The notes under the pieces are model-generated. The model searched no databases. It was not told the origin of the DNA and saw only the letters and a list, made by a program, of their open reading frames with translations. 64,000 nt of DNA from Pseudomonas sp. GD03919 (GTDB taxonomy: Bacteria; Pseudomonadota; Gammaproteobacteria; Pseudomonadales; Pseudomonadaceae): positions 620,001 through 684,000 of the forward strand of contig NZ_CP104582.1 in the NCBI RefSeq assembly GCF_029814935.1, read 5' to 3'. Positions 8,058 to 15,965 of the stretch are shown here, in pieces (positions within the stretch are counted from its first letter, which is position 1; each line of letters starts with the position of its first letter). The translations under genes and the position numbers were made by a program.

Positions 8058-10690
8058 TCATTATGATCCGAGAAAAGGTCCCTAAACACATCGTTGGATG
8101 CTGTTGATGCATAACGCAGGTATGCCTTGTCTGCAAAGTGCTGAGGGCTAGTTAGGAATTCTACGAAGTCTTCTACTTGCTTTACATCTATGTAATCGTC
8201 GCGAATAAGCGACGTACCAAAGCTTGGCAAGAATGATGACCGAATCTGCCATCTCAGAGTTTGAGTGCCGGAAGATTCTTTTCCTCTGCTATTTTGGAGT
8301 TGGATAAAAATGGCTCGCCTTATTAGCTCTTCTTTTAGCTCAATAATATTGTTTCCGTTAGGTAAGAGCCTGAGCTGTTGGTCAATATCTGAGCCGAACG
8401 GGAGGCTCATTTCTAGCCGATAGCGCCGGTGAATTTTAGTGGTGCCCTTTCTGTCAGTTTTCTCAGGTGCATCAACAAGTAGCCTTTTAGCTAATTCACC
8501 GAAGCTGGAAAGAATGGCTGCCATCTCAGTACCAAATGGATGGTAGCCGCTAACTCTCTCTCGTAGTGCGTTAGACACTTTTGTAATGGCTTTGTGCTGA
8601 ACATGGTGAGGGATGGTATTTTCGCTTGCTTCTGTGACCCCACCGCGAGCGAACATTTCTCTTACCATGTGCAGTATTGTTGCGATGTCGCCGCTCCATA
8701 CATTAGATAAAACATGTATGCCGTGATAAAAACTCTTCTGTCCTGAGCGATTGCCTTTTTCTGCCCGAATTGCTGCGGCAAGCTCGGGATCTCGCTTGAA
8801 GGTGCTATTGCCAATCAGCAGGGACACATTTCCCTTGTATTCGGCGGCCTCAAGTCGCTTGTCGATTAGCTTTGTTATAAAGTCTCGTCTTTCTTTTTCT
8901 TTTTCTGCGGGTATTGAGAGCTCGCCTGCGTCGACTAAGATGTACTCACGATTAGCATCGATTCGTGCGTTGTCTATATGGTTGGCTTTGAAACCATATG
9001 GTTCGCTTGATACTTTAAAGACGTGGCTGTCATCTCGCTGCCATAGCACGGAGTTCAAAATACTTTGGATTTGAGTCGACAAACGATGTGATGTGTAGTC
9101 GTCCAGTAGAAAGGCAATTCGCCATGTTTTTAGACCGGGAATTAATTTTGCTGCCTCTCTGCAGAGGTCGCGTATGAATGTTGGTGCTAATTTTGTTGTG
9201 CTTGCCTGTTGCTCCAGCATTGATCGACTTAGCTTGAGTCTTATTTTGTCGATTGAGTCCGCGCAAGATTGAAATGGGTCCATCCCGCTTACTTTTAAGT
9301 AACTTAGACTTGGACCAATTTGTTCGCAAATGAAGCTCGTAAGATTGTTTTTTGAGCTTTCTGAGATGCTAAGTTTGCTGGACATTATAGGTACTTTGGC
9401 ACACATCGCTAGCGAGCGAAGAAGCTCTCTTGTTAGAACTAAGTTGAAGTAGGTTATGATTTCTTCGCTGAGCAATGCTGGGCGATCAGGTTTTCTTGAA
9501 ATCCATTGAAGATCATTCTGAAGGTCGCTGGCACATCCAATATAGACACCAAAGAAACCAAGTTGCTCCAGAATCCCTGGGTCGCTTGCGATCTTGGAAA
9601 CATGGGTTCTTATGCTTAAGTGTCGGAAAACCATGGATTTACCGCAGCCGCGTGGTCCCGTCAAAACAGTGGGCTCAGATTTTTGTACAAGAGATATCCA
9701 TGGTAAATGATCGACAAATAATTTTAGGAGTAATTCGTCGCTTGCTAAATGTTCTGCGCTGATTGCTTCAAAGGGATGGAACTTTTCCCTTTCTCTCGGT
9801 AGCATTGTTAGCGACTCAGTCGCTTCCCTTATTCTCTCTAAATACATTGAGGGTTCTGGAAAATGCCTCCCAGGATCCTCGTCGGCTATCGCTTCAATAA
9901 ATTTTGCGAGAGCTGTAATGAAGCGTGAATGGCGCGATGCAACCGCTCTGTCGATATGGAGGTGGTTGTGAAGTTCCACTAGGCATTTTGCTAGCGCAGA
10001 CCAGTCGTCATCGCTTTTGAATGTACTGCGATCAAGAGCTTTGACGCTGCCTAAGTCAATAACTTTTACATGGTATGGCGGTGTCTCTTGGTCTATTTCT
10101 AATAGGTCGGGATCGCTTTCAACAAGCATGACGTTGCCAAGATGTAGGTCATCATGCTTGTATCCTTTTTTTTCAAGGAAAAGAATAGTTCTTATAAGTG
10201 AGCTTGCAATTTCTGATACTAGTGATGGGGTTATTTTATTTGGGTGGTTCTTTAGGCAATCATCTAATGTAATTCCGCTCAGCCAACCACTCAAAAAACA
10301 TATCCAAGGTCTGGAATCCGCTGTGGTCGGTTGACTGTCGAAAGGGGCTACCCTACCAACGCCTGCCAGCAGATGGATGAGGTTTTCACCGCCTTTCAAT
10401 TTTGCTGCTAGCTCGACTTCGGATAATGGAGATTTACCTTCGTAGTCGGCAGCTATACACAGCTTCGCTGCAAATTCTAAATTTGTCCGTTCTTCCAGTA
10501 CTCTAAGGACAAAACCCTTCTTTCCGCAGCGGCTATTAAGATTATTTATGTAGCCGTTAGCATCTCTGTCTAATATTTTGTAAGTCTGGCGCTCTGTTTC
10601 TGATTTAATGATCTCAAGTTTTTCAGGAAAAGGCCCTCCTAGTTCAATCCATTTGATAAGTTTTTCTTCTAGTATCGGGCCCTTGAACAC
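8054..10690 (-). CDS. Protein kinase-like domain fused to a P-loop ATPase; first gene of a putative defence operon
   Basis: 878 residues. An N-terminal kinase-like domain (about 30-260) shows a candidate ATP-binding lysine in EFAAKLC (K76) and the catalytic loop HDDLHLGN (H179, D181, N186). The metal-binding DLG follows at 212-214 in VKVIDLGSVK. The HDDLHxxN form is nearer to small-molecule/Rio-like kinases than to classical HRDLKPEN. After a linker comes an ATPase domain with Walker A TGPRGCGKS (344-352) and a Walker B-like FLLDD (527-531). About 350 further residues are unassigned. Translation starts at GTG (10690) behind GAGGG. The two downstream genes overlap it in ATGA style, so the three proteins are probably made in fixed ratio. 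I know of no named system with this exact gene trio. Confidence 0.8.
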   Translation of the reverse strand: MFKGPILEEKLIKWIELGGPFPEKLEIIKSETERQTYKILDRDANGYINNLNSRCGKKGFVLRVLEERTNLEFAAKLCIAADYEGKSPLSEVELAAKLKGGENLIHLLAGVGRVAPFDSQPTTADSRPWICFLSGWLSGITLDDCLKNHPNKITPSLVSEIASSLIRTILFLEKKGYKHDDLHLGNVMLVESDPDLLEIDQETPPYHVKVIDLGSVKALDRSTFKSDDDWSALAKCLVELHNHLHIDRAVASRHSRFITALAKFIEAIADEDPGRHFPEPSMYLERIREATESLTMLPREREKFHPFEAISAEHLASDELLLKLFVDHLPWISLVQKSEPTVLTGPRGCGKSMVFRHLSIRTHVSKIASDPGILEQLGFFGVYIGCASDLQNDLQWISRKPDRPALLSEEIITYFNLVLTRELLRSLAMCAKVPIMSSKLSISESSKNNLTSFICEQIGPSLSYLKVSGMDPFQSCADSIDKIRLKLSRSMLEQQASTTKLAPTFIRDLCREAAKLIPGLKTWRIAFLLDDYTSHRLSTQIQSILNSVLWQRDDSHVFKVSSEPYGFKANHIDNARIDANREYILVDAGELSIPAEKEKERRDFITKLIDKRLEAAEYKGNVSLLIGNSTFKRDPELAAAIRAEKGNRSGQKSFYHGIHVLSNVWSGDIATILHMVREMFARGGVTEASENTIPHHVQHKAITKVSNALRERVSGYHPFGTEMAAILSSFGELAKRLLVDAPEKTDRKGTTKIHRRYRLEMSLPFGSDIDQQLRLLPNGNNIIELKEELIRRAIFIQLQNSRGKESSGTQTLRWQIRSSFLPSFGTSLIRDDYIDVKQVEDFVEFLTSPQHFADKAYLRYASTASNDVFRDLFSDHNE

Positions 10691-10885
10691 GCTCTTCCCT
10701 CTTTTGCTTTAGTGGAAAATTTATGCAAACGAAATATGAGCTAGGTGTTAGCGCAGCCGCCTACCTTGGCAGGGCAGGGGCCTTCCAAAACGGCTAGCAA
10801 CCCAGCGAATTCTAACGGATTTTGCACGGCTCACCGAAAGCTACCGCAAGTAGGCGTAATTTAGCGGATTTTCATGTCCGCATGG
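10691..10885. promoter_or_regulatory. Upstream region of the kinase-ATPase operon
   Basis: This 195-bp AT-rich gap separates two minus-strand genes and must hold the promoter of the three-gene operon. I see GAGGG as ribosome site just before the GTG start. A half-match to the element palindrome (TTTAGCGG at 10860-10867) is present. I cannot place a confident -35/-10 pair. Confidence 0.35.
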
Positions 10886-11767
10886 TCAGCCTTGATGCAG
10901 TGAGTGCAGCTTTGCCAAGACCTCCTCCCGCCTATGGGGATAGAAAATCCAGCTCTTGTGCTTAGGGTTATATTCGCCGCCAAGTTGGCTTCTCCACGCT
11001 TTGAGCAGTTCGGTGATCTGCGGGTTGAATGACCAGGAGCGGACGGCAATTGAGCCGCTGGGCAGCGTTCTGGCAGATACCCACATCTGCATGATGACGA
11101 AGCGCTGCTCTTGCAGCGCGGGTGTCGTCCGGGGCGGGGGGGTATCTGCGAGTGAACGTGGATCTGGCATCTGCATTTCAAGTGCCTGCGCGATCGTCGG
11201 CTCCTCGGGGTAGATCCAGCTTTTGTGGTGTGGCTGATGAAGGATGTAGTTCTTGGCAGCCTCGGATGGTATCGGCTGAGAGCCGTGCAGCAGGTCGCTT
11301 AGGTCTAGTTCTATGGTCGGCGTGCCAGCCCCCTTGATGCGCTCCAGCTTCTCCTCATCAATGAACGAGGTGACGGCAATCTCGATGAACAGCCGTGAGC
11401 CATCTTTCAGCTCGGCGATCAGGTCGGGCTGAAAGCCCTGTTGCCGTATCTCCGGAGTGACGGTTTCGAAGTCCCACCAGCTGCTTGTGTCTTCACTGTT
11501 GGGGTAGACGCCGGGGAGGTGTGGTAACTGCATACCGAGTCCATCGCAGATGACCTCCTTGGCATAGCGGTGGAGAAGGCTTTCGCGTTGTATGTAGCAG
11601 CTCTTCTTCTGTGAGACGTGGGCAAAATGGTGCTCCCGTATCAGCCCTTTCCGGGCCATGACAGATTCACCGCAGCTTACGCAGGTGCAATTGCAAGCTA
11701 TGCCACGATGGGCGTTTTCAATGGTGATCAGCCGACCGTTTGGGTCGAGTGCGACGAACATGGTCAT
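10886..11767 (-). CDS. CoiA-like protein with zinc ribbon and nuclease-like core
   Basis: 293 residues from the ATG at 11767, which has AGAGG at correct distance; the open frame extends 26 codons further without support. The N-terminal segment has a CxCxxC arrangement (CNCTCVSCGESV) followed by HHFAH, as in competence protein CoiA-like zinc ribbons. The middle contains QPDLIAELKDGSRLFIEIAVT, consistent with a PD-(D/E)xK-type nuclease core (D then E-x-A rather than E-x-K). CoiA-like proteins are widespread on mobile elements, mostly without known function. It is monocistronic, between the cargo operon and a plus-strand membrane protein gene. Confidence 0.6.
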   Translation of the reverse strand: MTMFVALDPNGRLITIENAHRGIACNCTCVSCGESVMARKGLIREHHFAHVSQKKSCYIQRESLLHRYAKEVICDGLGMQLPHLPGVYPNSEDTSSWWDFETVTPEIRQQGFQPDLIAELKDGSRLFIEIAVTSFIDEEKLERIKGAGTPTIELDLSDLLHGSQPIPSEAAKNYILHQPHHKSWIYPEEPTIAQALEMQMPDPRSLADTPPPRTTPALQEQRFVIMQMWVSARTLPSGSIAVRSWSFNPQITELLKAWRSQLGGEYNPKHKSWIFYPHRREEVLAKLHSLHQG

Positions 11768-11907
11768 GGTGCAGGCCTCTGGTGTGAAGACGGCTCCAAG
11801 AGTCATGATTCGAGCGGGGGCAAACATCCCCCCAACCTCCTGCAAAGGGGTTATGTGTAGGTATGGATATGGCTGCAGCCCTTTGAATTAGGGCGCTTGG
11901 AGTTTGT

Positions 11908-12891
11908 GTGCAGGAAGTAATGCGATGCTTACAGGATGAGTTGATCGAGGTTCCGGCCGACAACAAGGCATACCGGATTCTGCGATTCATGGTGCAAGCC
12001 AAGCTGGCTGACCTGGATAAGAACAACCATGAGCCGCAGCAGTTTTCTCGCAGCGCTCTACTGCTTAATGTCGAGGGCGAGCACAAGGGGAGGACTTTAA
12101 ACGCTACTACCTGGCTGCCCCCTGGTTTGCTTGAGCAGTTCCTGGATTCTCGCCTTGCTTCGCTTTGCGAGCGACTGCGTCGAGCAGGTCTAGATCAGAT
12201 GCCGGTTGTGCGCGCCAATGATGGCAAGGGGGGGAAGGGGAATGAGCGGACTTTCTGGCTGGATGTGTCGCCTCTGTCAGATGCCCCTGTTCCGAAAGAG
12301 CAGCAGCGCCCATGGACGCACATCGAATACTCCCGGACAGATGCTGGCAACGTGCGGCCGGGCTGGTTGTTGCGCTTGATTTTCCGCAACGGCGAACTGA
12401 AGAACCGAAGCTGGCGAGGTCTGTCACTGTTGGTCAGCATCGTGATTGGGCTTCTGCTACTGGGGCTCTGGCTGCTTGCAGGTGTGTGGACTGTGGCCGC
12501 ACTCGATCAGGCGTTGACGTTGCGGCAGCTTGGGAACGTGGCGCTTCTTGGGCTGGGTAGCTGGTTCATCTGGGCAAATTTCTATGCCCCCTGGTGGCGC
12601 CTAGTCGATGATCGTGTCATCAAGGCCCCCGCTGCATTGCTGTCGATCTTTGAGGACTCTGCAGAGCTGGAAATGCACCGCGATAGTGACGGGCAACAGT
12701 GGACGAGATTTGTCCGTTTCAGTGCTGATTGCCCGATTTGCAGTGGGCGGGTGCTTTTGATGCCGGGTAAGCCTGATCAGGTGCTACCCATCGTCGGACG
12801 CTGCATCGAGAGCCCTTACGCACACGTGTACAGCTTCGATCGGGCTAGGCTTTCAGGCACCTATATAGGTCGTGAGATTCCTACGGCGTAG
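11908..12891 (+). CDS. Unknown protein with two membrane helices
   Basis: 327 residues if started at GTG 11908 (GGAG upstream); ATG 11920 with AGGA is an equally good start. Two hydrophobic stretches, about residues 172-200 (GLSLLVSIVIGLLLLGLWLL...) and 207-230 (NVALLGLGSWFIWANFYAPWW), separate two soluble parts. The C-terminal part contains a CPIC pair (SADCPICSGRVLLMPG), which could bind metal. I do not recognise the family. Base composition is closer to the host than the cargo block. Its 3' end overlaps by 11 bp the convergent small gene at 12881. Confidence 0.6.
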   Translation: MQEVMRCLQDELIEVPADNKAYRILRFMVQAKLADLDKNNHEPQQFSRSALLLNVEGEHKGRTLNATTWLPPGLLEQFLDSRLASLCERLRRAGLDQMPVVRANDGKGGKGNERTFWLDVSPLSDAPVPKEQQRPWTHIEYSRTDAGNVRPGWLLRLIFRNGELKNRSWRGLSLLVSIVIGLLLLGLWLLAGVWTVAALDQALTLRQLGNVALLGLGSWFIWANFYAPWWRLVDDRVIKAPAALLSIFEDSAELEMHRDSDGQQWTRFVRFSADCPICSGRVLLMPGKPDQVLPIVGRCIESPYAHVYSFDRARLSGTYIGREIPTA

Positions 12892-13048
12892 CTGGCGGCG
12901 TTTCGTCATCAGCTGCACTCGGCACACCGACCGTTGGCCGGAGGCAGACGTGCGTTGGTGGTTCGAACACATAGCCGGTTTGGATCATCTCGGCTTCGAT
13001 TTCTTCAGTGATGAAGAAGGGCTCTTCAATCAGCGGGGAGTCGTTCAT
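12881..13048 (-). CDS. Small acidic protein of unknown function
   Basis: 55 residues from the ATG of MNDSPLIEEPFFITEEIEAE; AGAGG lies 8-9 nt upstream, while the longer open frame (to 13132) has no such support. The product is strongly acidic in its first half and proline/threonine-rich at the end. A TTTTAGC-G-GCTAAAA palindrome lies 33 bp upstream, in promoter position. That makes a real, regulated small gene more likely. No family recognised. Confidence 0.45.
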   Translation of the reverse strand: MNDSPLIEEPFFITEEIEAEMIQTGYVFEPPTHVCLRPTVGVPSAADDETPPATP

Positions 13049-13080
13049 GCCTGTTCCTCTGGCGGGATAATCGGCTGGGA

Positions 13081-13095
13081 TTTTAGCGGCTAAAA
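13081..13095. promoter_or_regulatory. Element palindrome, site 1 (TTTTAGC-G-GCTAAAA)
   Basis: A perfect 7-1-7 palindrome, one of four strong copies in the element (also 14304, 16724 and 19124). It stands upstream of the small minus-strand gene starting at 13048. The core resembles the KorA operator of IncP plasmids (GTTTAGCTAAAC) with three extra central bases. Likely a repressor operator. Confidence 0.6.
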
Positions 13096-13155
13096 AACGT
13101 TGCCCATCAGGCAAGCATCTTCTCGTCGGCACTATGGTGAGTCAGGCCGCATACA

Positions 13156-13920
13156 CTAGGGCTGCCTAGGTCGATCCGGCGGGATATCTTTGAAACCGCG
13201 TGAGTGAAGCAGCTTGAGGATGTCTCCTGCATCAAGGCTCCACAGAGACCCACCTCGGACGTTTCGCCATCCGGCCTTGCGCATCAGCGCGACAGTCGCC
13301 TTGTCTGCCGCGTGGGCTGCTTCTGACTCTGTGATGAAGCCCAGAGACCTTGTTGTTACTGTCTCCAGTGGCTTATGGAGCGCTGTCCAGTCTGCGGCCT
13401 TGCCAGCGAAATGGCGGCGTATTCGCGCATCAGGATTGCTGCTGTAGCCAACAAAGTATCTGTCTCCATCAAGCAGCAATACAAAAAGGGAGTACTCGGT
13501 AGCGGCGTCACACGCCTTGATGACGGAGCGTTCGGGCGAGAGGAGCTGCTTGAGTGAAGTAGTGGAGAGAATGTCGCCGTGACCGTGGCTAATCAGGGCC
13601 TTAGCGGTATGTTCAACGCTGACGTTTGTGAAGAAGCCGCCGCGAACATTCTGAAAGCCATGTTGCTGCATCAGCTCTAGGACCGCCGTGTTTTCAGCTA
13701 GCTCACCTGTACGGTAGTCAACGAGGCCAAGATCTGTACGGCTAATCTCTCGCAGAGGTTGATGGATGCGCGTCCACTCTGCGCCTGATCCGTTAAAGTG
13801 CTTTCGAATGCGCCGATCGGGATCTTTTGCTTGGCCAACATAGTATCTGCCGCCTTTCAGCTCCAGCACGTATAGGTGGCATTGGCAAAGTTCCGATTTC
13901 CATTCGGGTGAAATGTCCAT
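13156..13920 (-). CDS. Tandem GIY-YIG-like nuclease-fold protein
   Basis: 254 residues from the ATG of MDISPEW (13920). The protein is an internal duplication. Each half has a GIY-YIG-type start: LYVLELKGGRYYVGQ at about residues 16-30 and LFVLLLDGDRYFVGY at about 145-159. Each is followed by DPDRRIRKHF or NPDARIRRHF, containing the conserved arginine, and by a later NVRGG. In each half the first motif is degenerate (YVL or FVL in place of GIY), so catalysis is not assured. The frame extends 26 codons upstream to 13998 without a good ribosome site. No methylase or replication partner adjoins it. Role on the element unknown. Confidence 0.65.
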   Translation of the reverse strand: MDISPEWKSELCQCHLYVLELKGGRYYVGQAKDPDRRIRKHFNGSGAEWTRIHQPLREISRTDLGLVDYRTGELAENTAVLELMQQHGFQNVRGGFFTNVSVEHTAKALISHGHGDILSTTSLKQLLSPERSVIKACDAATEYSLFVLLLDGDRYFVGYSSNPDARIRRHFAGKAADWTALHKPLETVTTRSLGFITESEAAHAADKATVALMRKAGWRNVRGGSLWSLDAGDILKLLHSRGFKDIPPDRPRQP

Positions 13921-14089
13921 ATATAACTCACGTTCGGGACAGTCAGACCGCTGGATTGTACTGCTAGCTGACAGATGCAGCGATGGCGTATCTACCAAGG
14001 AATTTTAATCCACTCATACCGCTACTCCGATGGAAGCCGATTGAGCAGTTGAGCTGCTAAATTTGGGTCATTACCTGGGAGATGACGAT

Positions 14090-14278
14090 ATGCAGGATCG
14101 AGATGAGCTTGAAGGTGTTTTGGAGCGTTATGCCCTAGGGAAAACCGCAGTGGCCAACGCGATTCGCGAGAGCAAGCGGCTTGGTCTGGGTAATGCAGAG
14201 CCGCCGACTGAGGAGGAGATTGCGGCAGAGATTGCTGCGCTGGACTTCTCGCGCTGGAAATCTGTGCCAGTGGCATAG
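14090..14278 (+). CDS. Small acidic helical protein, unknown
   Basis: 62 residues from ATG 14090 (MQDRDELEGVLERYALGK), with GGGAG at suitable distance; an upstream start at 14063 is less likely. It looks all-helical and ends with LDFSRWKSVPVA. A degenerate element palindrome (TTGAGC-T-GCTAAATTT, 14049-14064) precedes it and a clear terminator follows at 14281, so it forms a complete small transcription unit. No family recognised. Confidence 0.5.
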   Translation: MQDRDELEGVLERYALGKTAVANAIRESKRLGLGNAEPPTEEEIAAEIAALDFSRWKSVPVA

Positions 14279-14280
14279 CG

Positions 14281-14300
14281 GTAGCCCCGGGCGGGGCTAC
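14281..14300 (+). terminator. Rho-independent terminator
   Basis: GTAGCCCC, loop GGGC, GGGGCTAC, followed by CTAATTTTA on the plus strand, immediately after the stop of the small gene at 14278. The opposite strand lacks an adjacent T-run. Confidence 0.6.
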
Positions 14301-14303
14301 CTA

Positions 14304-14320
14304 ATTTTAGCCGCTAAAAT
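14304..14320. promoter_or_regulatory. Element palindrome, site 2 (ATTTTAGC-C-GCTAAAAT)
   Basis: A perfect 8-1-8 palindrome overlapping the trbL stop codon, between two convergent genes. The position is not a promoter for either neighbour, so it may act as a terminator-like structure or an auxiliary operator. Confidence 0.5.
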
Positions 14321-15711
14321 TTTTCGTCTCGGCGGCCGCGATTAACGAACTCGGCAATCTCGTCTTCTGGCGAGTCACCGCTTTCGCTTCCTGGCCCGAT
14401 GCTGTTGGGCTGATCGTCCTCCTGGCCCCGAATGGCTGCTGCCATCTGGCCGCCGAGGGTCTGCTGGGCTTGCTCCATAAAGTTACTGCCGAGCTTGGCA
14501 GCTTTCTCCCCGATAACTGCACCTGCACCTTTGGCAAGTTCAGCAGTGGTGCCTACGGCCAGTTTGGCGGCTTGCTGTAGCGCACTGCCGCCAGATTCCC
14601 CCATGGCCTCGGCCAGCGGGCTGCCCGATCTGTTGCCATCTCCCCCTGCAGAGCCTTGGAAAATGGGCATGCCGCCGTCATCCATCGCTCCCTGCGCCTT
14701 CTGCATTGCTGCTTTGATGGCTGAAACGCCCCCAGCCACATTCTGGGCTCCGGCCATGGCCGTGGAGCCTGCCATGCTCATGGCGGCAGAGGCCATGCCG
14801 ACCGTTCCCATTACTGCGCCGACCGCTGCGCCGGCCCCGAAGTTGCCAATTCCCCCTGAACCCGCACTGCTCCCCGTGATGATGCCTGCGAGCATGGGCG
14901 GCACCTTGTTGGTCAGGAGCAGCAGGCAGAGGCAGAAAATCAGCATGACGCCCAGTTCCTCGAAATTGAGGGTGCCTTTGGTCATCTTGGCGTAGAAACC
15001 GGTGAGCAGGTCGCTACCGATACCAACCAACAGCACCATGACAAACAGTTGGATGGCCACCCCCAGAACAGTCTTGTAGTAGTTGATGGCCATGTCGGAC
15101 GTCCAGCGCGAGCCGCCAAAGCCCAGGAAGAATATGCCGGCGTAGATCAGCACCCAACCGGACACCATTAGGATGAGCATGTTGATCGCGATGAGCGCAA
15201 GCATGACAGTGATGGCCAAGCTCAAGAGCACACCGATCAGGCTATCGACTGGACTCCAGGCCGAAAGCGCGGCGAGTGTCTGCTTCCACAGCATGAAGCC
15301 GATATCCACGATGCCGGATGGTGTGACGGAGGTTATACCGGATGCCTGTTCGCCCAGTCTCTGCAGCGACCGAATGATCGAGGACGCAAACTCCGGCCCG
15401 TTCCTGAGTAGCCACAGGTAGAAGCCGAAGAACAGGATGAAACGGCAGAACTCGGCAAAGAACTCGGCCAGGTCGGCCTTGCGCAGGGCCATCATGCCGA
15501 ATGTCCAGGCGAGGGATATGGTACCCAGCGTCCAGAACAACCAGGACGCAGCATTGAGGATGACAGCCTGCCAGGTGGACGCACGGCTGCTGAACTCGGT
15601 AATGACCTGATCCAGCATGCCCTGGTTGGTGAGTTGGGCTGCGGCACCACCGGAGTAGAGGGCAAGCAGCAGGCAGCAGCTGATCAGGCTGGTGTTCTTG
15701 ATCGTTTTCAT
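14314..15711 (-). CDS. trbL: P-type conjugative transfer protein TrbL (VirB6-like)
   Basis: 465 residues. A signal-like N-terminus (SLISCCLLLALYSGGAAA) is followed by five or six membrane helices between about residues 45 and 270. A long Gly/Ala/Ser-rich cytoplasmic tail then carries many GSAG and AMAGA stretches. This is the TrbL/VirB6 pattern, the polytopic inner-membrane channel component of type IV secretion. It is the last gene of traJ-trbJ-trbK-trbL, 4 bp after trbK. The TrbB-I ATPase and core proteins are absent from the element, so the protein could only work with a helper's machinery. Confidence 0.85.
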   Translation of the reverse strand: MKTIKNTSLISCCLLLALYSGGAAAQLTNQGMLDQVITEFSSRASTWQAVILNAASWLFWTLGTISLAWTFGMMALRKADLAEFFAEFCRFILFFGFYLWLLRNGPEFASSIIRSLQRLGEQASGITSVTPSGIVDIGFMLWKQTLAALSAWSPVDSLIGVLLSLAITVMLALIAINMLILMVSGWVLIYAGIFFLGFGGSRWTSDMAINYYKTVLGVAIQLFVMVLLVGIGSDLLTGFYAKMTKGTLNFEELGVMLIFCLCLLLLTNKVPPMLAGIITGSSAGSGGIGNFGAGAAVGAVMGTVGMASAAMSMAGSTAMAGAQNVAGGVSAIKAAMQKAQGAMDDGGMPIFQGSAGGDGNRSGSPLAEAMGESGGSALQQAAKLAVGTTAELAKGAGAVIGEKAAKLGSNFMEQAQQTLGGQMAAAIRGQEDDQPNSIGPGSESGDSPEDEIAEFVNRGRRDEKF

Positions 15712-15715
15712 ATGG

Positions 15716-15955
15716 TCACCCCTGCGAACTGTTCAGTTCGAGCCAGTTCTTCGGTTGCTCGGTGGGCTGGATAGCGCCCGAGCGTCTGGAACACTGCCCG
15801 GCAAACTCTGCCCGGGCCGTTCGATCTTGGATCTGGTTGATCACTTCCAGGGTGCAGTTGGCATCACTGATTTCGGGTATGGCTTGGGTGCTTGGCTGGT
15901 CATCGCATCCGGCAAGCGCCAGAAGGGTGAGTAGCAGCAGGGGTAGTCTTCTCAC
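15716..15955 (-). CDS. trbK: TrbK-like entry-exclusion lipoprotein
   Basis: 79 residues with a lipoprotein signal: basic start MRRLP, hydrophobic core, lipobox LALAGC with Cys at residue 17. The mature part has ISDANCTLEVINQIQD, FAGQCSRR and a terminal PKNWLEL, typical of TrbK-family small proteins. TrbK in RP4 blocks entry of related plasmids into the host cell. Position between trbJ and trbL agrees with the IncP order. The two mature cysteines may form a disulphide. Confidence 0.75.
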   Translation of the reverse strand: MRRLPLLLLTLLALAGCDDQPSTQAIPEISDANCTLEVINQIQDRTARAEFAGQCSRRSGAIQPTEQPKNWLELNSSQG

Positions 15956-15965
15956 GGGGCTCTCC

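Noticed and set aside
4512..10690. Complete Druantia or BREX system
   Set aside because: Only a DUF4338 protein is present; no DruE-type helicase, PglX methylase or PglZ phosphatase is encoded in the window.
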